From assembly GCF_001424405.1 (NCBI RefSeq), contig NZ_LMPS01000005.1, forward strand, positions 558,001-622,000: a DNA stretch of 64,000 bases. The letters run 5' to 3'. Shown here in pieces: positions 7,963 through 16,529 of the stretch. The stretch is from Dyadobacter sp. Leaf189 (GTDB taxonomy: Bacteria > Bacteroidota > Bacteroidia > Cytophagales > Spirosomataceae). The translations under genes and the position numbers were made by a program. The notes under the pieces are model-generated. The model was given only the letters and a program-made list of their open reading frames with translations, was not told the DNA's origin and searched no databases. Each line of letters starts with the position of its first letter. Position 1 is the first letter of the stretch.

Positions 7963-9520
7963 CAGACAGGTACTGTTTTAATGCGGTTATGGAATTGATA
8001 TGCAATGATTGTGCCTGTTGTTTTCGCATCATCAATGCGTAGGCATTGTTGAACCCGATCGGCGTGAGCCACTGCATGTTGTAAAGTCTTCCGAATTCTT
8101 CACTTACGTATTGAAACGTTTCGTCCCGATTGCCACTTACCCTCTTGATAGTCTGCGGGTCGGGTTTGAGGATAACCAGCAAACCGGTTCCGGTGTATTC
8201 GGGGTACATATCTATTTCGTTGTTGGCGAGTGCGTCGAAGCAGATTTTCGTCCCGCCCAGTCCGGTGCGCGTTACGGTTTTCAGCATTGTATTTCCCTCG
8301 ATCAGTATTTTATACATATTGATCAGAATGTACTGTTCCGCGAAGATCTTTGAACCGAGCCGCACAATGCCTTTATTCCCATTCAACGATCTCTTGTACA
8401 ATCCAACGGATTTGAGGAAGTCTGCGGCAACCTGCTCGGGAGCTTGTTTCAGGTAGTCGACGCGGTAATTCAGCTCTGTCATGATCGAGTCGTTAATCTT
8501 GCCAGCAAGCAGGTTCAAGGCAGTTTCCAGCTCAGGGTAGCGTTCCAGTGCATCTTTCCGGATCAGGGGCGAGGCATAATAAGGGGGAAAAATGTGGCGG
8601 TCATCTTCCAGGGTGATCAGGTCAAAAGCTTTCAGGCGACCGTCAGTACTGTACCCGCTGATCACATCGAGCTTCTTTTCAAATGCAGCTTTGTACATAA
8701 CCGCGTCGCTAATTACGACAGTAGAGATATCCAGTCCATATTTTGATTTTAATCCCAGATAGCCATCCTCCCGCCCCATGAATTCGGGTGTAAATCCTGC
8801 CAAAAGCTTCGTTTGGGCAACAGGAAGCAGGTAAAAAGAGGAAAGGGTAACCAGCAGAACGGGAAAGGCAAAAAGGAGCAATCTCATTTTTTGGAAATTT
8901 GCTTTTTGCAAAAGCGATAGCAGGAAGTCGAAAATGATTGCCAGCAATGCGGCTGGAATCGCGCCGGCGAGGATCATATTACTGTTGTTCAATGCAATGC
9001 CGCCGAAGATAAATTCGCCCAGTCCACCTGCTGCAATGTACGCCGCCAGCGTAGCCACGCCAACATTGATGACCGCCGCCGTGCGAATGCCGGCCAGGAT
9101 AACGGGCAATGCAAGCGGAAGCTCCACGCTCAGCAGGATCTCGGAAGCGCGCATTCCCATTGCGCGGGCTGCTTCTGTAACTGCCGGATCCACGTTCCTG
9201 ATACCGGTATAAGTGTTCCTGATCATTGGGAGCAATGCGTAAAGGAATAACGCGGTGATCGCGGGCATTGCGCCAATACCGAGCAGCGGGATCAGAAATC
9301 CGAGCAGCGCGATACTTGGGATTGTTTGTAAAATGCCGGCAATCCCCAGCACAATCCAGGCCGCTTTGTTCTTTCGGGCTATCCAGATGCCGAGGGGCAG
9401 TGCCACTGCTGCCGATAGCAGCAGTGAAATGCAGGTAAGACCAATGTGCGCGACGGTTTGGCTCAGCAGCTTGTCGGACTGCTGGGTCATAAAATCCCAA
9501 AGACCTTGTTGCTGCTCCAT
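7943..9520 (-). CDS. ABC importer permease fused to a circularly permuted binding domain (EgtU/OpuC type)
   Basis: A 525-residue fusion. Residues 1-236 form an OpuC/ProW-like permease with the EAA loop AARAMGMRASEILL near 117-130 and a final membrane helix near 212-234. The rest is an OpuBC-like substrate-binding domain whose two blocks are in reversed order: FTPEFMGREDG...YSTDGR...LEDDRHIFPPYYASP...LNYRVD (about 242-374) precedes LGSKIFAEQ...GLGGTKICFDALANNEIDMY...FNNAYAL (about 388-500). In ordinary OpuC-type proteins the second block comes first. The neighbours egtB and egtD, and the likeness to EgtU, make ergothioneine or hercynine a probable substrate; choline or betaine is the alternative. 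It overlaps egtB by 20 bases. Confidence 0.85.
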   Translation of the reverse strand: MEQQQGLWDFMTQQSDKLLSQTVAHIGLTCISLLLSAAVALPLGIWIARKNKAAWIVLGIAGILQTIPSIALLGFLIPLLGIGAMPAITALFLYALLPMIRNTYTGIRNVDPAVTEAARAMGMRASEILLSVELPLALPVILAGIRTAAVINVGVATLAAYIAAGGLGEFIFGGIALNNSNMILAGAIPAALLAIIFDFLLSLLQKANFQKMRLLLFAFPVLLVTLSSFYLLPVAQTKLLAGFTPEFMGREDGYLGLKSKYGLDISTVVISDAVMYKAAFEKKLDVISGYSTDGRLKAFDLITLEDDRHIFPPYYASPLIRKDALERYPELETALNLLAGKINDSIMTELNYRVDYLKQAPEQVAADFLKSVGLYKRSLNGNKGIVRLGSKIFAEQYILINMYKILIEGNTMLKTVTRTGLGGTKICFDALANNEIDMYPEYTGTGLLVILKPDPQTIKRVSGNRDETFQYVSEEFGRLYNMQWLTPIGFNNAYALMMRKQQAQSLHINSITALKQYLSDDQPQH

Positions 9521-10473
9521 TAATGCACGCTTTTGATTTGATTGAACACCCGGAAAATAGCAGTCTCGTCAGCCCGCTTCTGAATTCCGGCAGAATCAGC
9601 TATAAATAACTCCTGCAAGTTGTGATCTGATAAGTAGCCTAATCCCTCCCAGAGACTTTGACCGGGATCAAACTGTGGTTGTTTGTCTCCATTCGAATCA
9701 GGCAATAAATCCCAGACCTGGCTGAATTTAATAGCACTTAGTTCGAAGAAAAGTCGCTGATGATCAAAGAATGAACTGATAAATACATTGGCAGGCTTGA
9801 ACAGCAGTTCCGACGGGGTACCCGACTGCACAATCTCGCCTTTATCCATGATCGAAACGCGGTCGCCAAGCTCAAATGCTTCCTGGACATCATGCGTAAC
9901 CATCACGATCGTTGTTTTTTTCAATTCAGGTAAGCGCAGGAATTCCTGACGGATACCGGCACGGGTCACAGGATCAAGAGCGCCGAAAGGTTCATCCATT
10001 AACAGAACAGCTGGCTCGACAATCAAGGCGCGAGCGACAGCCACACGCTGTTTCTGCCCTCCGCTGAGCTCATCCGGGTATTTACCGGCAAACTCTCCGA
10101 CAGGAAGTTGCAGCTGATCCAGTAGCTGCTCTGTCCGCTGCCTGGTTTTTTGCTGATCCCATTTCTGCAGTTTTGGTACAATACCAATGTTCTCGCGCAC
10201 AGTAAAATGTGGAAACAAGCCATTGTTCTGGGAAACGTAGCCGATTGTACGTCGGAGCAGTTCAGGACTTTTATCAAAAATACTTTCGCCATTGATCTCA
10301 ATCTGCCCCGAGCTTGCCTCAATGAGCCGATTGATCATTTTAAGCGTAGTAGTCTTCCCGCAACCGCTCGTACCCAGCAAAACCATTGTTTCGCCTTGCT
10401 TTACCTCAAATGAGATGTTCCTGACCGCCTGGATTTCTCCGTAATGTTTACTGATGTTTTTGGCCAGGATCAT
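9520..10473 (-). CDS. ABC transporter ATPase partner of the EgtU-like permease
   Basis: About 317 residues from the ATG at 10473; an in-frame start at 10515 is possible, but MILAKNISKHYGEI is the natural ABC beginning. Walker A is LLGTSGCGKTT, the signature motif LSGGQKQRVAVARAL, Walker B VLLMDEPFGALD, and the switch His lies in MVTHD. This is the glycine-betaine/choline (OpuCA, EgtV) subfamily by overall pattern. The C-terminal 80 residues are not a recognisable CBS pair. The stop and the next gene's ATG share a base (TAATG), so the two import subunits are translated together. It energises uptake of the substrate caught by the fused binding domain. Confidence 0.9.
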   Translation of the reverse strand: MILAKNISKHYGEIQAVRNISFEVKQGETMVLLGTSGCGKTTTLKMINRLIEASSGQIEINGESIFDKSPELLRRTIGYVSQNNGLFPHFTVRENIGIVPKLQKWDQQKTRQRTEQLLDQLQLPVGEFAGKYPDELSGGQKQRVAVARALIVEPAVLLMDEPFGALDPVTRAGIRQEFLRLPELKKTTIVMVTHDVQEAFELGDRVSIMDKGEIVQSGTPSELLFKPANVFISSFFDHQRLFFELSAIKFSQVWDLLPDSNGDKQPQFDPGQSLWEGLGYLSDHNLQELFIADSAGIQKRADETAIFRVFNQIKSVH

Positions 10474-10545
10474 AGATGTGACGTCGCTGCTTGGGTAGCT
10501 GATTGTTAACCGCAATGGGCGGCAATATGTACCTATACAGGCAAA

Positions 10546-11928
10546 TTAGCGAACAGGTTCCGTAAACAGGTTATTCAGCGACTCTGAGTAGGTGGGGTGG
10601 GCGAAGATTCCATCACGCAGCTGGTCAAACGTAAGTCCGCCCATAATCGCCAGCTCAATCGCAGTAACGATCTCGCCGCCTTCTTCTGCCAGCACAGCGG
10701 CACCCAGGATTTTACCAGACCGGGTATCTACCACAGCTTTCATCATCCCGCGTGTGTCACCTGTTTCAATCGCACGCGCCACGCTGTCGTTTTTCATTGC
10801 ATACACCTGAATGTCCAATCCTTTTTCCAGTGCTTCCTTTTCGGTAATCCCGACACGGCCAAGCTGCGGATCAATAAACATACAATAAGGTTGCTGTCTG
10901 CCGGCAATGGAATCTTTCTTCTTATCGATCACAATATTGGATACCACGCGGTAATCATCGTAAGAAATGTGCGTGAACGCAGGTCCGCCTTTTACGTCGC
11001 CAATTGCGTAAATTCCCTTCACATTGGTTTCCAGTTCATCATTTACACTGATAAACCCTTTCTCATCCACCTTAATGCCGGATTTTTCGGGTTCGAGTTG
11101 ATCAGTGTTCGGTTTTCTTCCGGTTGCAACAAGTACGTGTGTGCATTCTATTGTCCGGTTTTCGCCCTTGCTGTCAACCGTTACCAGAATATCCTTTTTA
11201 CTTTTCGTGAATTCTACGGCCTTGGTGTTTGTAAGAATTTCGATATCCTCCTTTTCCAGTATTTCCGTGATTGCTTCGGCAATATCTTCATCTTCATGTT
11301 TCAGGATCCTTTCAGAAGGTTCAAGAATGGTAACTTTCGCACCAAAGCGAGTGAACATCTGACCAAATTCCAGTCCGATGTAGCCGCTCCCCAGAATCAG
11401 CAAATGTTCCGGCACTTCATCAATGTCAAGTATCGTAGTGGAAGTGAGATAATTAATGCCGCTGATCCCCGCCACATCCGGCACTACCGGGCTCAAACCT
11501 GTATTGATAAAGATCAGATCGGCTGTAAGTACTTCCTCGCCTCCGTCATTCAATTGGATACTTACCTCTTTATTCCCACTGAATGCAGCGTTTCCGTAAA
11601 TCACATCCAGGTTTTTGGTATTGGCAAATCCCTTTTCCAGGTTGCCGCGCATTCTTTTCACAATCTCGTCTTTACGCTTTCTCACAGTAGTAAAATCCAC
11701 ATTCACCTGCTGCGTATTCACTCCGAGTTCCGCGCTGTTTTTCGCGACCCAGGCAGCTTTAGCTGACGCGATCATGGCTTTTGTAGGGGAGCAGCCGTCG
11801 TTAACACAAGTTCCTCCGGCGAAGCGTCTTTCTATGAGAGCTGTTTTCATTCCGGACTCTGCCAACTTTCTGGATAGGGGAGTTCCTGCCTGGCCCGAGC
11901 CAATTACAATCGCGTCGTAGTGTTTCAT
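10546..11928 (-). CDS. FAD-dependent pyridine nucleotide-disulfide oxidoreductase (MerA/Lpd-like)
   Basis: A 460-residue flavoprotein with the FAD motif IVIGSGQAGTPLSRKLAE, the redox-active disulfide CVNDGC near residues 41-46, an NAD(P) motif LILGSGYIGLEFGQ and the C-terminal dimer domain with HPTYSE. Proteins like this are often labelled mercuric reductase, but there is no N-terminal HMA domain and no C-terminal Cys pair for Hg(II), so mercury reduction is not supported. It lies upstream of the egt genes on the same strand, 72 bases from the ATPase start (30 if 10515 is used). Co-transcription, and a role in thiol redox chemistry, are possible but inferred. Confidence 0.85.
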   Translation of the reverse strand: MKHYDAIVIGSGQAGTPLSRKLAESGMKTALIERRFAGGTCVNDGCSPTKAMIASAKAAWVAKNSAELGVNTQQVNVDFTTVRKRKDEIVKRMRGNLEKGFANTKNLDVIYGNAAFSGNKEVSIQLNDGGEEVLTADLIFINTGLSPVVPDVAGISGINYLTSTTILDIDEVPEHLLILGSGYIGLEFGQMFTRFGAKVTILEPSERILKHEDEDIAEAITEILEKEDIEILTNTKAVEFTKSKKDILVTVDSKGENRTIECTHVLVATGRKPNTDQLEPEKSGIKVDEKGFISVNDELETNVKGIYAIGDVKGGPAFTHISYDDYRVVSNIVIDKKKDSIAGRQQPYCMFIDPQLGRVGITEKEALEKGLDIQVYAMKNDSVARAIETGDTRGMMKAVVDTRSGKILGAAVLAEEGGEIVTAIELAIMGGLTFDQLRDGIFAHPTYSESLNNLFTEPVR

Positions 11929-11963
11929 GTTTGGAATTGCGTGTTATTTTCTCTTAAAATAAT

Positions 11964-11990
11964 AAAAGCGTGCCGTTAAGACACGCTTTT
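11964..11990 (-). terminator. intrinsic terminator after ribF
   Basis: AAAAGCGTG / CACGCTTTT forms a perfect 9-bp stem with a 9-base loop, followed on the minus strand by a T-rich run. It lies just past the ribF stop and isolates the ftsX-ribF operon from the oxidoreductase gene. Confidence 0.8.
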
Positions 11991-12014
11991 GGTAAGCTAA
12001 GTAAAATCAGTTGC

Positions 12015-12941
12015 TCAGGAGAAGTAGGCGAGGGTGCTCTCTTTGTCGATCTGGATCTGCTTGACGAGCATATCCAAACCCCCGAATTTCTGCTCGAGAC
12101 GCAGGTAATGTAACAATTCCAGTTTCAGGTCTTCTCCGTAAATTTCTTTGTCAAAATCAAAAAGATGCGCTTCAATCGTACGTACGGTTCCGTCAACTGT
12201 CGGGCGCACGCCAATGTTGAGCATTCCATTGTAACTGATATCCTGGTAGGTGGCGCGGATCACGTAAACGCCATTCATCGGCACCAGCTTGTACGATTCA
12301 TGAAGATGTACATTCGCAGTCGGAAAGCCGATTGTGCGGCCCAGTTGTTTGCCTTTCACCACAGTCCCTGAAAGCGTATACGCCCTGCCGAGCAGCTCAT
12401 TGGCTTCGTCAATGTGGCCGGTGATCAATGCTTTGCGGATGCGGGAAGAACTGATCGCCATATTTTCAATGTCAGCGCGCAGGATCTCTTCCACTTCAAA
12501 TCCATATTTTGAACAGTTTTCCTGCAGGAATTCAAAGCTACCCTCCCGATTCCTGCCAAAACGGTGATCGTAACCGATAACCAGCTTTTTGGTGCCGATC
12601 TTGTCAACGAGTATCTGCTGAATAAATTCGTCAGAAGACAGTTCGGAGAATGCGCGGGTGAATGGAACAATGGCCAGGTGATGGATTCCGAGCTGGGCAA
12701 AAAGCTCGATCTTTTCCTCAACGGTCGATAAAAGCTGTAAGGATTGACTGTCTTCGGAAACTACCGTCCGTGGGTGGGGCCAGAAAGTCAGCACCACGGA
12801 CTCTCCGCCAGTTCGCCGGCAGATTTCCAGCAGGCGCGAGAGTATTTTTTGATGTCCCAGGTGAACACCATCGAAAGTGCCACTTGTAACTACGCCGTAT
12901 TCCAGTTTGGAGAAGGAATCGAGGCTATGATAAATTTTCAT
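12015..12941 (-). CDS. ribF: bifunctional riboflavin kinase/FAD synthetase
   Basis: A 308-residue protein. The N-terminal FAD synthetase domain has TSGTFDGVHLGHQKIL, the nucleotidyltransferase GxFDGxHxGH motif, and ISSSRIR near 165-171. The C-terminal kinase domain has GKQLGRTIGFPTANV. It converts riboflavin to FMN and then FAD in the cytoplasm. The length fits the family (about 310). Its start overlaps the truB stop by 4 bases (ATGA), as expected in this conserved Bacteroidota operon. Confidence 0.95.
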   Translation of the reverse strand: MKIYHSLDSFSKLEYGVVTSGTFDGVHLGHQKILSRLLEICRRTGGESVVLTFWPHPRTVVSEDSQSLQLLSTVEEKIELFAQLGIHHLAIVPFTRAFSELSSDEFIQQILVDKIGTKKLVIGYDHRFGRNREGSFEFLQENCSKYGFEVEEILRADIENMAISSSRIRKALITGHIDEANELLGRAYTLSGTVVKGKQLGRTIGFPTANVHLHESYKLVPMNGVYVIRATYQDISYNGMLNIGVRPTVDGTVRTIEAHLFDFDKEIYGEDLKLELLHYLRLEQKFGGLDMLVKQIQIDKESTLAYFS

Positions 12942-13639
12942 TCGTCAACATCTAACTTCAGAGCTACTCGTTTCTGATGAATGAAATCGGTCAGATTCCA
13001 GGCATCTTTTAGTTCGAAGGCGCCTATTCTGGTCCTGCATAATGCACTCAGGTACGCGCCGCTTCCGGCGAACTCACCGAAATCACGAACAATACTGCGA
13101 ATATAAGTACCTTTTGTACAAATGATCCTAAAATCAATCTCCGGAAAGCGCGCAGCATCAATCTCGAAAAGGGAGATCTCCACAGTACGTTTCTTGATTT
13201 CAGCTACTTCGCCGCGCCTTGCTTTTTTGTAAAGCCGCTCGCCATCAACGCGCACGGCAGAGTAAATAGGTGGTACCTGTTCGATCAGTCCTGTCAGCCT
13301 TTTACGTGCGGCTTCGAGCACTTCTGCATTGATATGGTCGGTAGGGTATTCGGCGTCGAATTCAGTTTCGAGATCAACGGAGGGAGTTGTTTTTCCCAGC
13401 ACAAATGTGCCCGTATACTCTTTTTCCTGCGCCTGATAGGTATCGATCTGCTTGGTTTTTTTACCGGTACATAAAATCAATAAACCCGTCGCCAGGGGAT
13501 CAAGTGTACCGGCGTGACCGATTTTTTTGAATTTACAGGCTCTTTTGAGCTTGTTAGCAACATCAAATGAGGTCCAGGTTAAAGGTTTGTCAACTAAAAT
13601 GACTTCTCCTTCATCCGGTGTATTGGTATTACTATTCAA
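12938..13639 (-). CDS. truB: tRNA pseudouridine-55 synthase
   Basis: A 233-residue TruB. Visible are the KP motif DKPLTWTSFDVANKLK, the catalytic Asp in GHAGTLDPLATGLL and the RNA-binding segment CTKGTYIRSIVRD. It isomerises U55 in the T-loop of tRNAs. The protein is shorter than E. coli TruB, lacking most of the C-terminal PUA region, as is common in Bacteroidota. It lies 33 bases downstream of uppP and overlaps ribF. Confidence 0.95.
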   Translation of the reverse strand: MNSNTNTPDEGEVILVDKPLTWTSFDVANKLKRACKFKKIGHAGTLDPLATGLLILCTGKKTKQIDTYQAQEKEYTGTFVLGKTTPSVDLETEFDAEYPTDHINAEVLEAARKRLTGLIEQVPPIYSAVRVDGERLYKKARRGEVAEIKKRTVEISLFEIDAARFPEIDFRIICTKGTYIRSIVRDFGEFAGSGAYLSALCRTRIGAFELKDAWNLTDFIHQKRVALKLDVDE

Positions 13640-13672
13640 TGTAAAATCATTTTGGTGGGCGAAGAGCCTGGC

Positions 13673-14452
13673 TTATACAACATCGAGCTTGTAACCCGAA
13701 GCAAGCAGACCCAGTAAAATCAATCCGAGGATAATGCGGTAGTAACCAAAAACCTTGAAACCGTATTTGGTAAGAAAGCTGATGAAAAATTTGATCGCAA
13801 GCATCGCAACGACAAATGCTACCACATTTCCGATCAGCAACGTCTGAATATCCTCCGCTTTGATCGTATCGTACGTTTTCAACAGCTTATAGCCACCAGC
13901 AGCGGCCATGGTAGGTACGGCAAGGAAGAATGAAAACTCTGCCGCCTGCTTTCTGGATAATCCCTGTAACATTCCGCCGATAATGGTAGAAGCTGAGCGG
14001 GAAACGCCGGGTATCATTGCAATGCACTGGAAAAACCCGATTTTCAATGCAGTAGGCAGGGTAATTTCCTTTTCACTGCTTGTATCGTTTGCAATTCTGT
14101 CGATGAAAATCAGGATGATACCACCCACGAGCAGGGATACTGCCACCACTACCACGTTTTCCAGCAGCGCATCTATGAAATCATTCAGCAGGAAGCCGAT
14201 TACTGCGGCCGGAAGGAATGCAACGAAAAGCTTGATATAGAAATCGGTGGTCTGGAAAAAGCGTTTCCAGTATAAAACCAATACCGACAAGATCGCTCCG
14301 AATTGGATATTCACGGTGAACATTTTTGTGAATTCCAGGTGGCTGATCCCCATGAAGGAGGAAGCGATGATCATGTGCCCGGTGGAAGAAACGGGTAGAA
14401 ATTCTGTTATTCCTTCAACGATTGCCAGGATAATGGCCTGCCAAATACTCAT
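13673..14452 (-). CDS. uppP: undecaprenyl-diphosphatase
   Basis: A 259-residue, multi-helix inner membrane protein of the BacA/UppP family. It carries the two active-site signatures [17 protein letters not shown] and [15 protein letters not shown]. It dephosphorylates undecaprenyl diphosphate to recycle the lipid carrier for peptidoglycan and surface glycans. Its start overlaps the upstream DUF3098 gene by 4 bases, indicating tight coupling. Confidence 0.96.
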   Translation of the reverse strand: MSIWQAIILAIVEGITEFLPVSSTGHMIIASSFMGISHLEFTKMFTVNIQFGAILSVLVLYWKRFFQTTDFYIKLFVAFLPAAVIGFLLNDFIDALLENVVVVAVSLLVGGIILIFIDRIANDTSSEKEITLPTALKIGFFQCIAMIPGVSRSASTIIGGMLQGLSRKQAAEFSFFLAVPTMAAAGGYKLLKTYDTIKAEDIQTLLIGNVVAFVVAMLAIKFFISFLTKYGFKVFGYYRIILGLILLGLLASGYKLDVV

Positions 14453-14664
14453 GAATTTGCCGGTTTACGTAAGATCGCCCAAAACTCGATGACAAAGCCC
14501 ACAACCGTCACAATGGGCCCGAGGGTCAGTCCGAGGAAGCCGAAACCGAATTCCGTTGAATCAAAGCTCATGATCAGGAAACCTGCGAGGATTACTGCAA
14601 TACCTATCAGCATCGTCGTGTAGTTGGACGCCGAGAACGGTAGTTCATTCTTTTTGCTGTTCAT
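14449..14664 (-). CDS. DUF3098 small membrane protein
   Basis: A 71-residue protein from the ATG at 14664 ([17 protein letters not shown]); the longer frame to 14697 would overlap ftsX. It has two membrane helices (about 15-35 and 43-65) separated by [18 protein letters not shown]3098 proteins are found between ftsX and uppP in many Bacteroidota. A role in division or envelope synthesis is inferred from that conserved position only. Confidence 0.85.
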   Translation of the reverse strand: MNSKKNELPFSASNYTTMLIGIAVILAGFLIMSFDSTEFGFGFLGLTLGPIVTVVGFVIEFWAILRKPANS

Positions 14665-14693
14665 ATCTTGTTCTTGTTGAAAGCTTATTCTTA

Positions 14694-15572
14694 TCAATAT
14701 AAATCATCCAGCGTCATGCGCAGGTACCGCGCCAGCGACTGGTATGTACTCGAAACGCCGATCAGGATTCCCAGCACGAGCACTGTTCCGACGAGTATCG
14801 CAATCTTATCGTACTCCTGCAACATTGCAAGTCCCTCCACATTCCGCACTGCAACCTGCTGCAACACGACCAGCAGAACGCCCGCTAAAACGCCACCAAC
14901 CAGTCCCTGAATGGCGCCGCGCACTACATAAGGTCGCTGAATAAAGCCGTTTGTAGCACCTACAAGCTGCATACTCCGGATGAGAAAACGCTGCGAGTAA
15001 ATAGCAAGCTTGATCGTATTGTTTACCAGCAACACAATGATAATCAGCATGATGAATGCAAAGCTGGCGAGTACAATGTAAATTTTTGTAACGTTCCGGT
15101 TGATATTATCCGCAAGGTCTTCCTGATAAACCACTTCGTAAACACCCTTGATCTGTTCCAGGTCTTTCTTGATCTGGGCGAGCTTGGCTTCTTCAAAATA
15201 GTCTTCGTGGATCTTGACACGGTAGCTGTTCCGCAATGGATTTTCGCCGAGGAAAGTAGCGAAATCCTCTTTGGTACCTTCTATGAATTCCTTGGCTGCT
15301 TCTTCTTTGGAGACGAAAGTAATGGCTTTGGCCTCAGCAGAGTTGAGAACGAAAGGCTTCACTTTCACAACATTGAGAATAGAGTCTTCTGCGGCTTTCG
15401 TCAACTGCTTGTCGAGGAAAATACGAACCTCAATATTCTGGCGAATGATCGAAACCAGTTTCTTAGATTGGATCACCAGAAGTCCGCAAAAACCAATGAG
15501 AAACAGGGCGGCCGTAAGGCTCATCACAATCATTGCATTCGGGTAACTTCCAATCTTTTTCTTTTTAGGCAT
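14694..15572 (-). CDS. ftsX: cell division protein FtsX
   Basis: A 292-residue FtsX permease: a cytoplasmic KKKK start, TM1 at about 14-34, a roughly 130-residue extracytoplasmic loop and three further helices, ending in SLARYLRMTLDDLY. FtsX with FtsE controls peptidoglycan hydrolases at the septum. No ftsE is in the window, as is usual for Bacteroidota where the genes are often apart. It heads the operon ftsX-DUF3098-uppP-truB-ribF. Confidence 0.92.
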   Translation of the reverse strand: MPKKKKIGSYPNAMIVMSLTAALFLIGFCGLLVIQSKKLVSIIRQNIEVRIFLDKQLTKAAEDSILNVVKVKPFVLNSAEAKAITFVSKEEAAKEFIEGTKEDFATFLGENPLRNSYRVKIHEDYFEEAKLAQIKKDLEQIKGVYEVVYQEDLADNINRNVTKIYIVLASFAFIMLIIIVLLVNNTIKLAIYSQRFLIRSMQLVGATNGFIQRPYVVRGAIQGLVGGVLAGVLLVVLQQVAVRNVEGLAMLQEYDKIAILVGTVLVLGILIGVSSTYQSLARYLRMTLDDLY

Positions 15573-15625
15573 AGCGGCTCTGAATTTCGCTTTTGTGAAT
15601 GCGGGCTACCACAAAGTGACAGTGG

Positions 15626-15633
15626 CAAAAATA
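15626..15633 (-). promoter_or_regulatory. -7 element upstream of ftsX
   Basis: The minus strand reads TATTTTTG, an exact TAnnTTTG match, 53 bases before the ftsX ATG. No -33 element at standard spacing is obvious. Confidence 0.4.
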
Positions 15634-15650
15634 GGGATTTATAATTCAAA

Positions 15651-15670
15651 AAAGCCGGATAAGCGGCTTT
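15651..15670 (-). terminator. small terminator between the nuclease gene and ftsX
   Basis: AAAGCCG / CGGCTTT is a perfect 7-bp stem with a 6-base loop and a T-run on the minus strand. It lies 38 bases after the bifunctional nuclease stop. Confidence 0.6.
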
Positions 15671-15707
15671 CCTTAACTATTTTTAACTTAAATGAGCAGG
15701 TAACAGA

Positions 15708-16301
15708 TCAGTTCCTTCTTCCCATTTCATCACGGATCTTCGCCGCTTTTTCGTAATCTTCTTTCGAAAGTGCGTCGTCCAGCATGCGCTGTAATTCGTC
15801 CAGTGACAAATCCCGGATCACATCCTTGGAGCCGGAAGGTTTAACGGTTTCCCGCACGGCATCTTCATCCTCATCTTCTTCGTCGGATAATGAACTGGAT
15901 ACGATACCGGCCTCGGATAAAATGGCTTCGTAGGTAAAAATGGGGATATCGAAACGCAAGCCGATCGCGATGGCATCGGAAGGTCTGGCGTCAATCTCAA
16001 CTTCTCTCAGATTATCCGTGCAAACGATTTTTGCATAGAAAATACCTTCTTTGAGGTCCGAAATGACGATTTCCTTCAATGTATAATTCATTCCATCGGC
16101 AAATGACTTGAACAGGTCGTGCGTCATCGGGCGATTGGGGACTATATTTTCTATCTGCACGGCAATAGCCTGGGCTTCGAAAACGCCGATGATAATGGGT
16201 AGGCGACGGTTGCCCAATTCCTCCCCTAGAACAAGAGCGAAAGATCCGGCCTGTGACTGGCTCGGTGAAAGTCCCAGAATTTCTAACTTGATTTTTTTCA
16301 C
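15708..16301 (-). CDS. bifunctional nuclease (BFN, DUF151) domain protein with UVR motif
   Basis: A 197-residue protein. Residues 1-130 form the DUF151/BFN domain (LVLGEELGNRRLPIIIGVFE near 24-43, DARPSDAIAIGLRFDIPIF near 103-121). An acidic linker (DEEDEDED) follows, and the last 30 residues form a UVR motif (LDDALSKEDYEKAAKIRDEM). The BFN family was described as having RNase and DNase activity; the UVR motif mediates protein contacts in UvrB and McsA. The combination is standard in Bacteroidota. The cellular role is not established. Confidence 0.9.
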   Translation of the reverse strand: MKKIKLEILGLSPSQSQAGSFALVLGEELGNRRLPIIIGVFEAQAIAVQIENIVPNRPMTHDLFKSFADGMNYTLKEIVISDLKEGIFYAKIVCTDNLREVEIDARPSDAIAIGLRFDIPIFTYEAILSEAGIVSSSLSDEEDEDEDAVRETVKPSGSKDVIRDLSLDELQRMLDDALSKEDYEKAAKIRDEMGRRN

Positions 16302-16375
16302 GTTAAACTAAATGCGCAAATATGGTTAACAGCTGTGTGAATTGTGCCTGGGCGGAATTTTTGATGCAAAAATAA

Positions 16376-16413
16376 ATAACCCGTGCTGCATAAAAAAATC
16401 GTGCACGGGTTAT
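16376..16413 (-). terminator. terminator after etfA
   Basis: ATAACCCGTGC pairs perfectly with GCACGGGTTAT around a 16-base A-rich loop, and the minus strand continues into a T-rich run. It separates etfBA from the nuclease gene; the rest of the gap 16302-16529 shows no gene. Confidence 0.75.
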
Positions 16414-16529
16414 CATCGGCCTTAAAACCGAATGCTCCCAAATATACCTCGTTAAGGGACTGATTTAGAAGCTATTTTTTATTTCTGTTTTGGCAAATAT
16501 TCATTTAAACGCTGAAAATGCGCGAATTC

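Noticed and set aside
10597-11766. Long plus-strand frame of 389 codons opposite the flavoprotein gene
   Set aside because: It is the antisense of a clear disulfide oxidoreductase with all motifs; the translated product has no family pattern.
10546-11928. Mercuric reductase function
   Set aside because: The N-terminal HMA domain and C-terminal Cys pair needed for mercury handling are missing and no mer genes are near.
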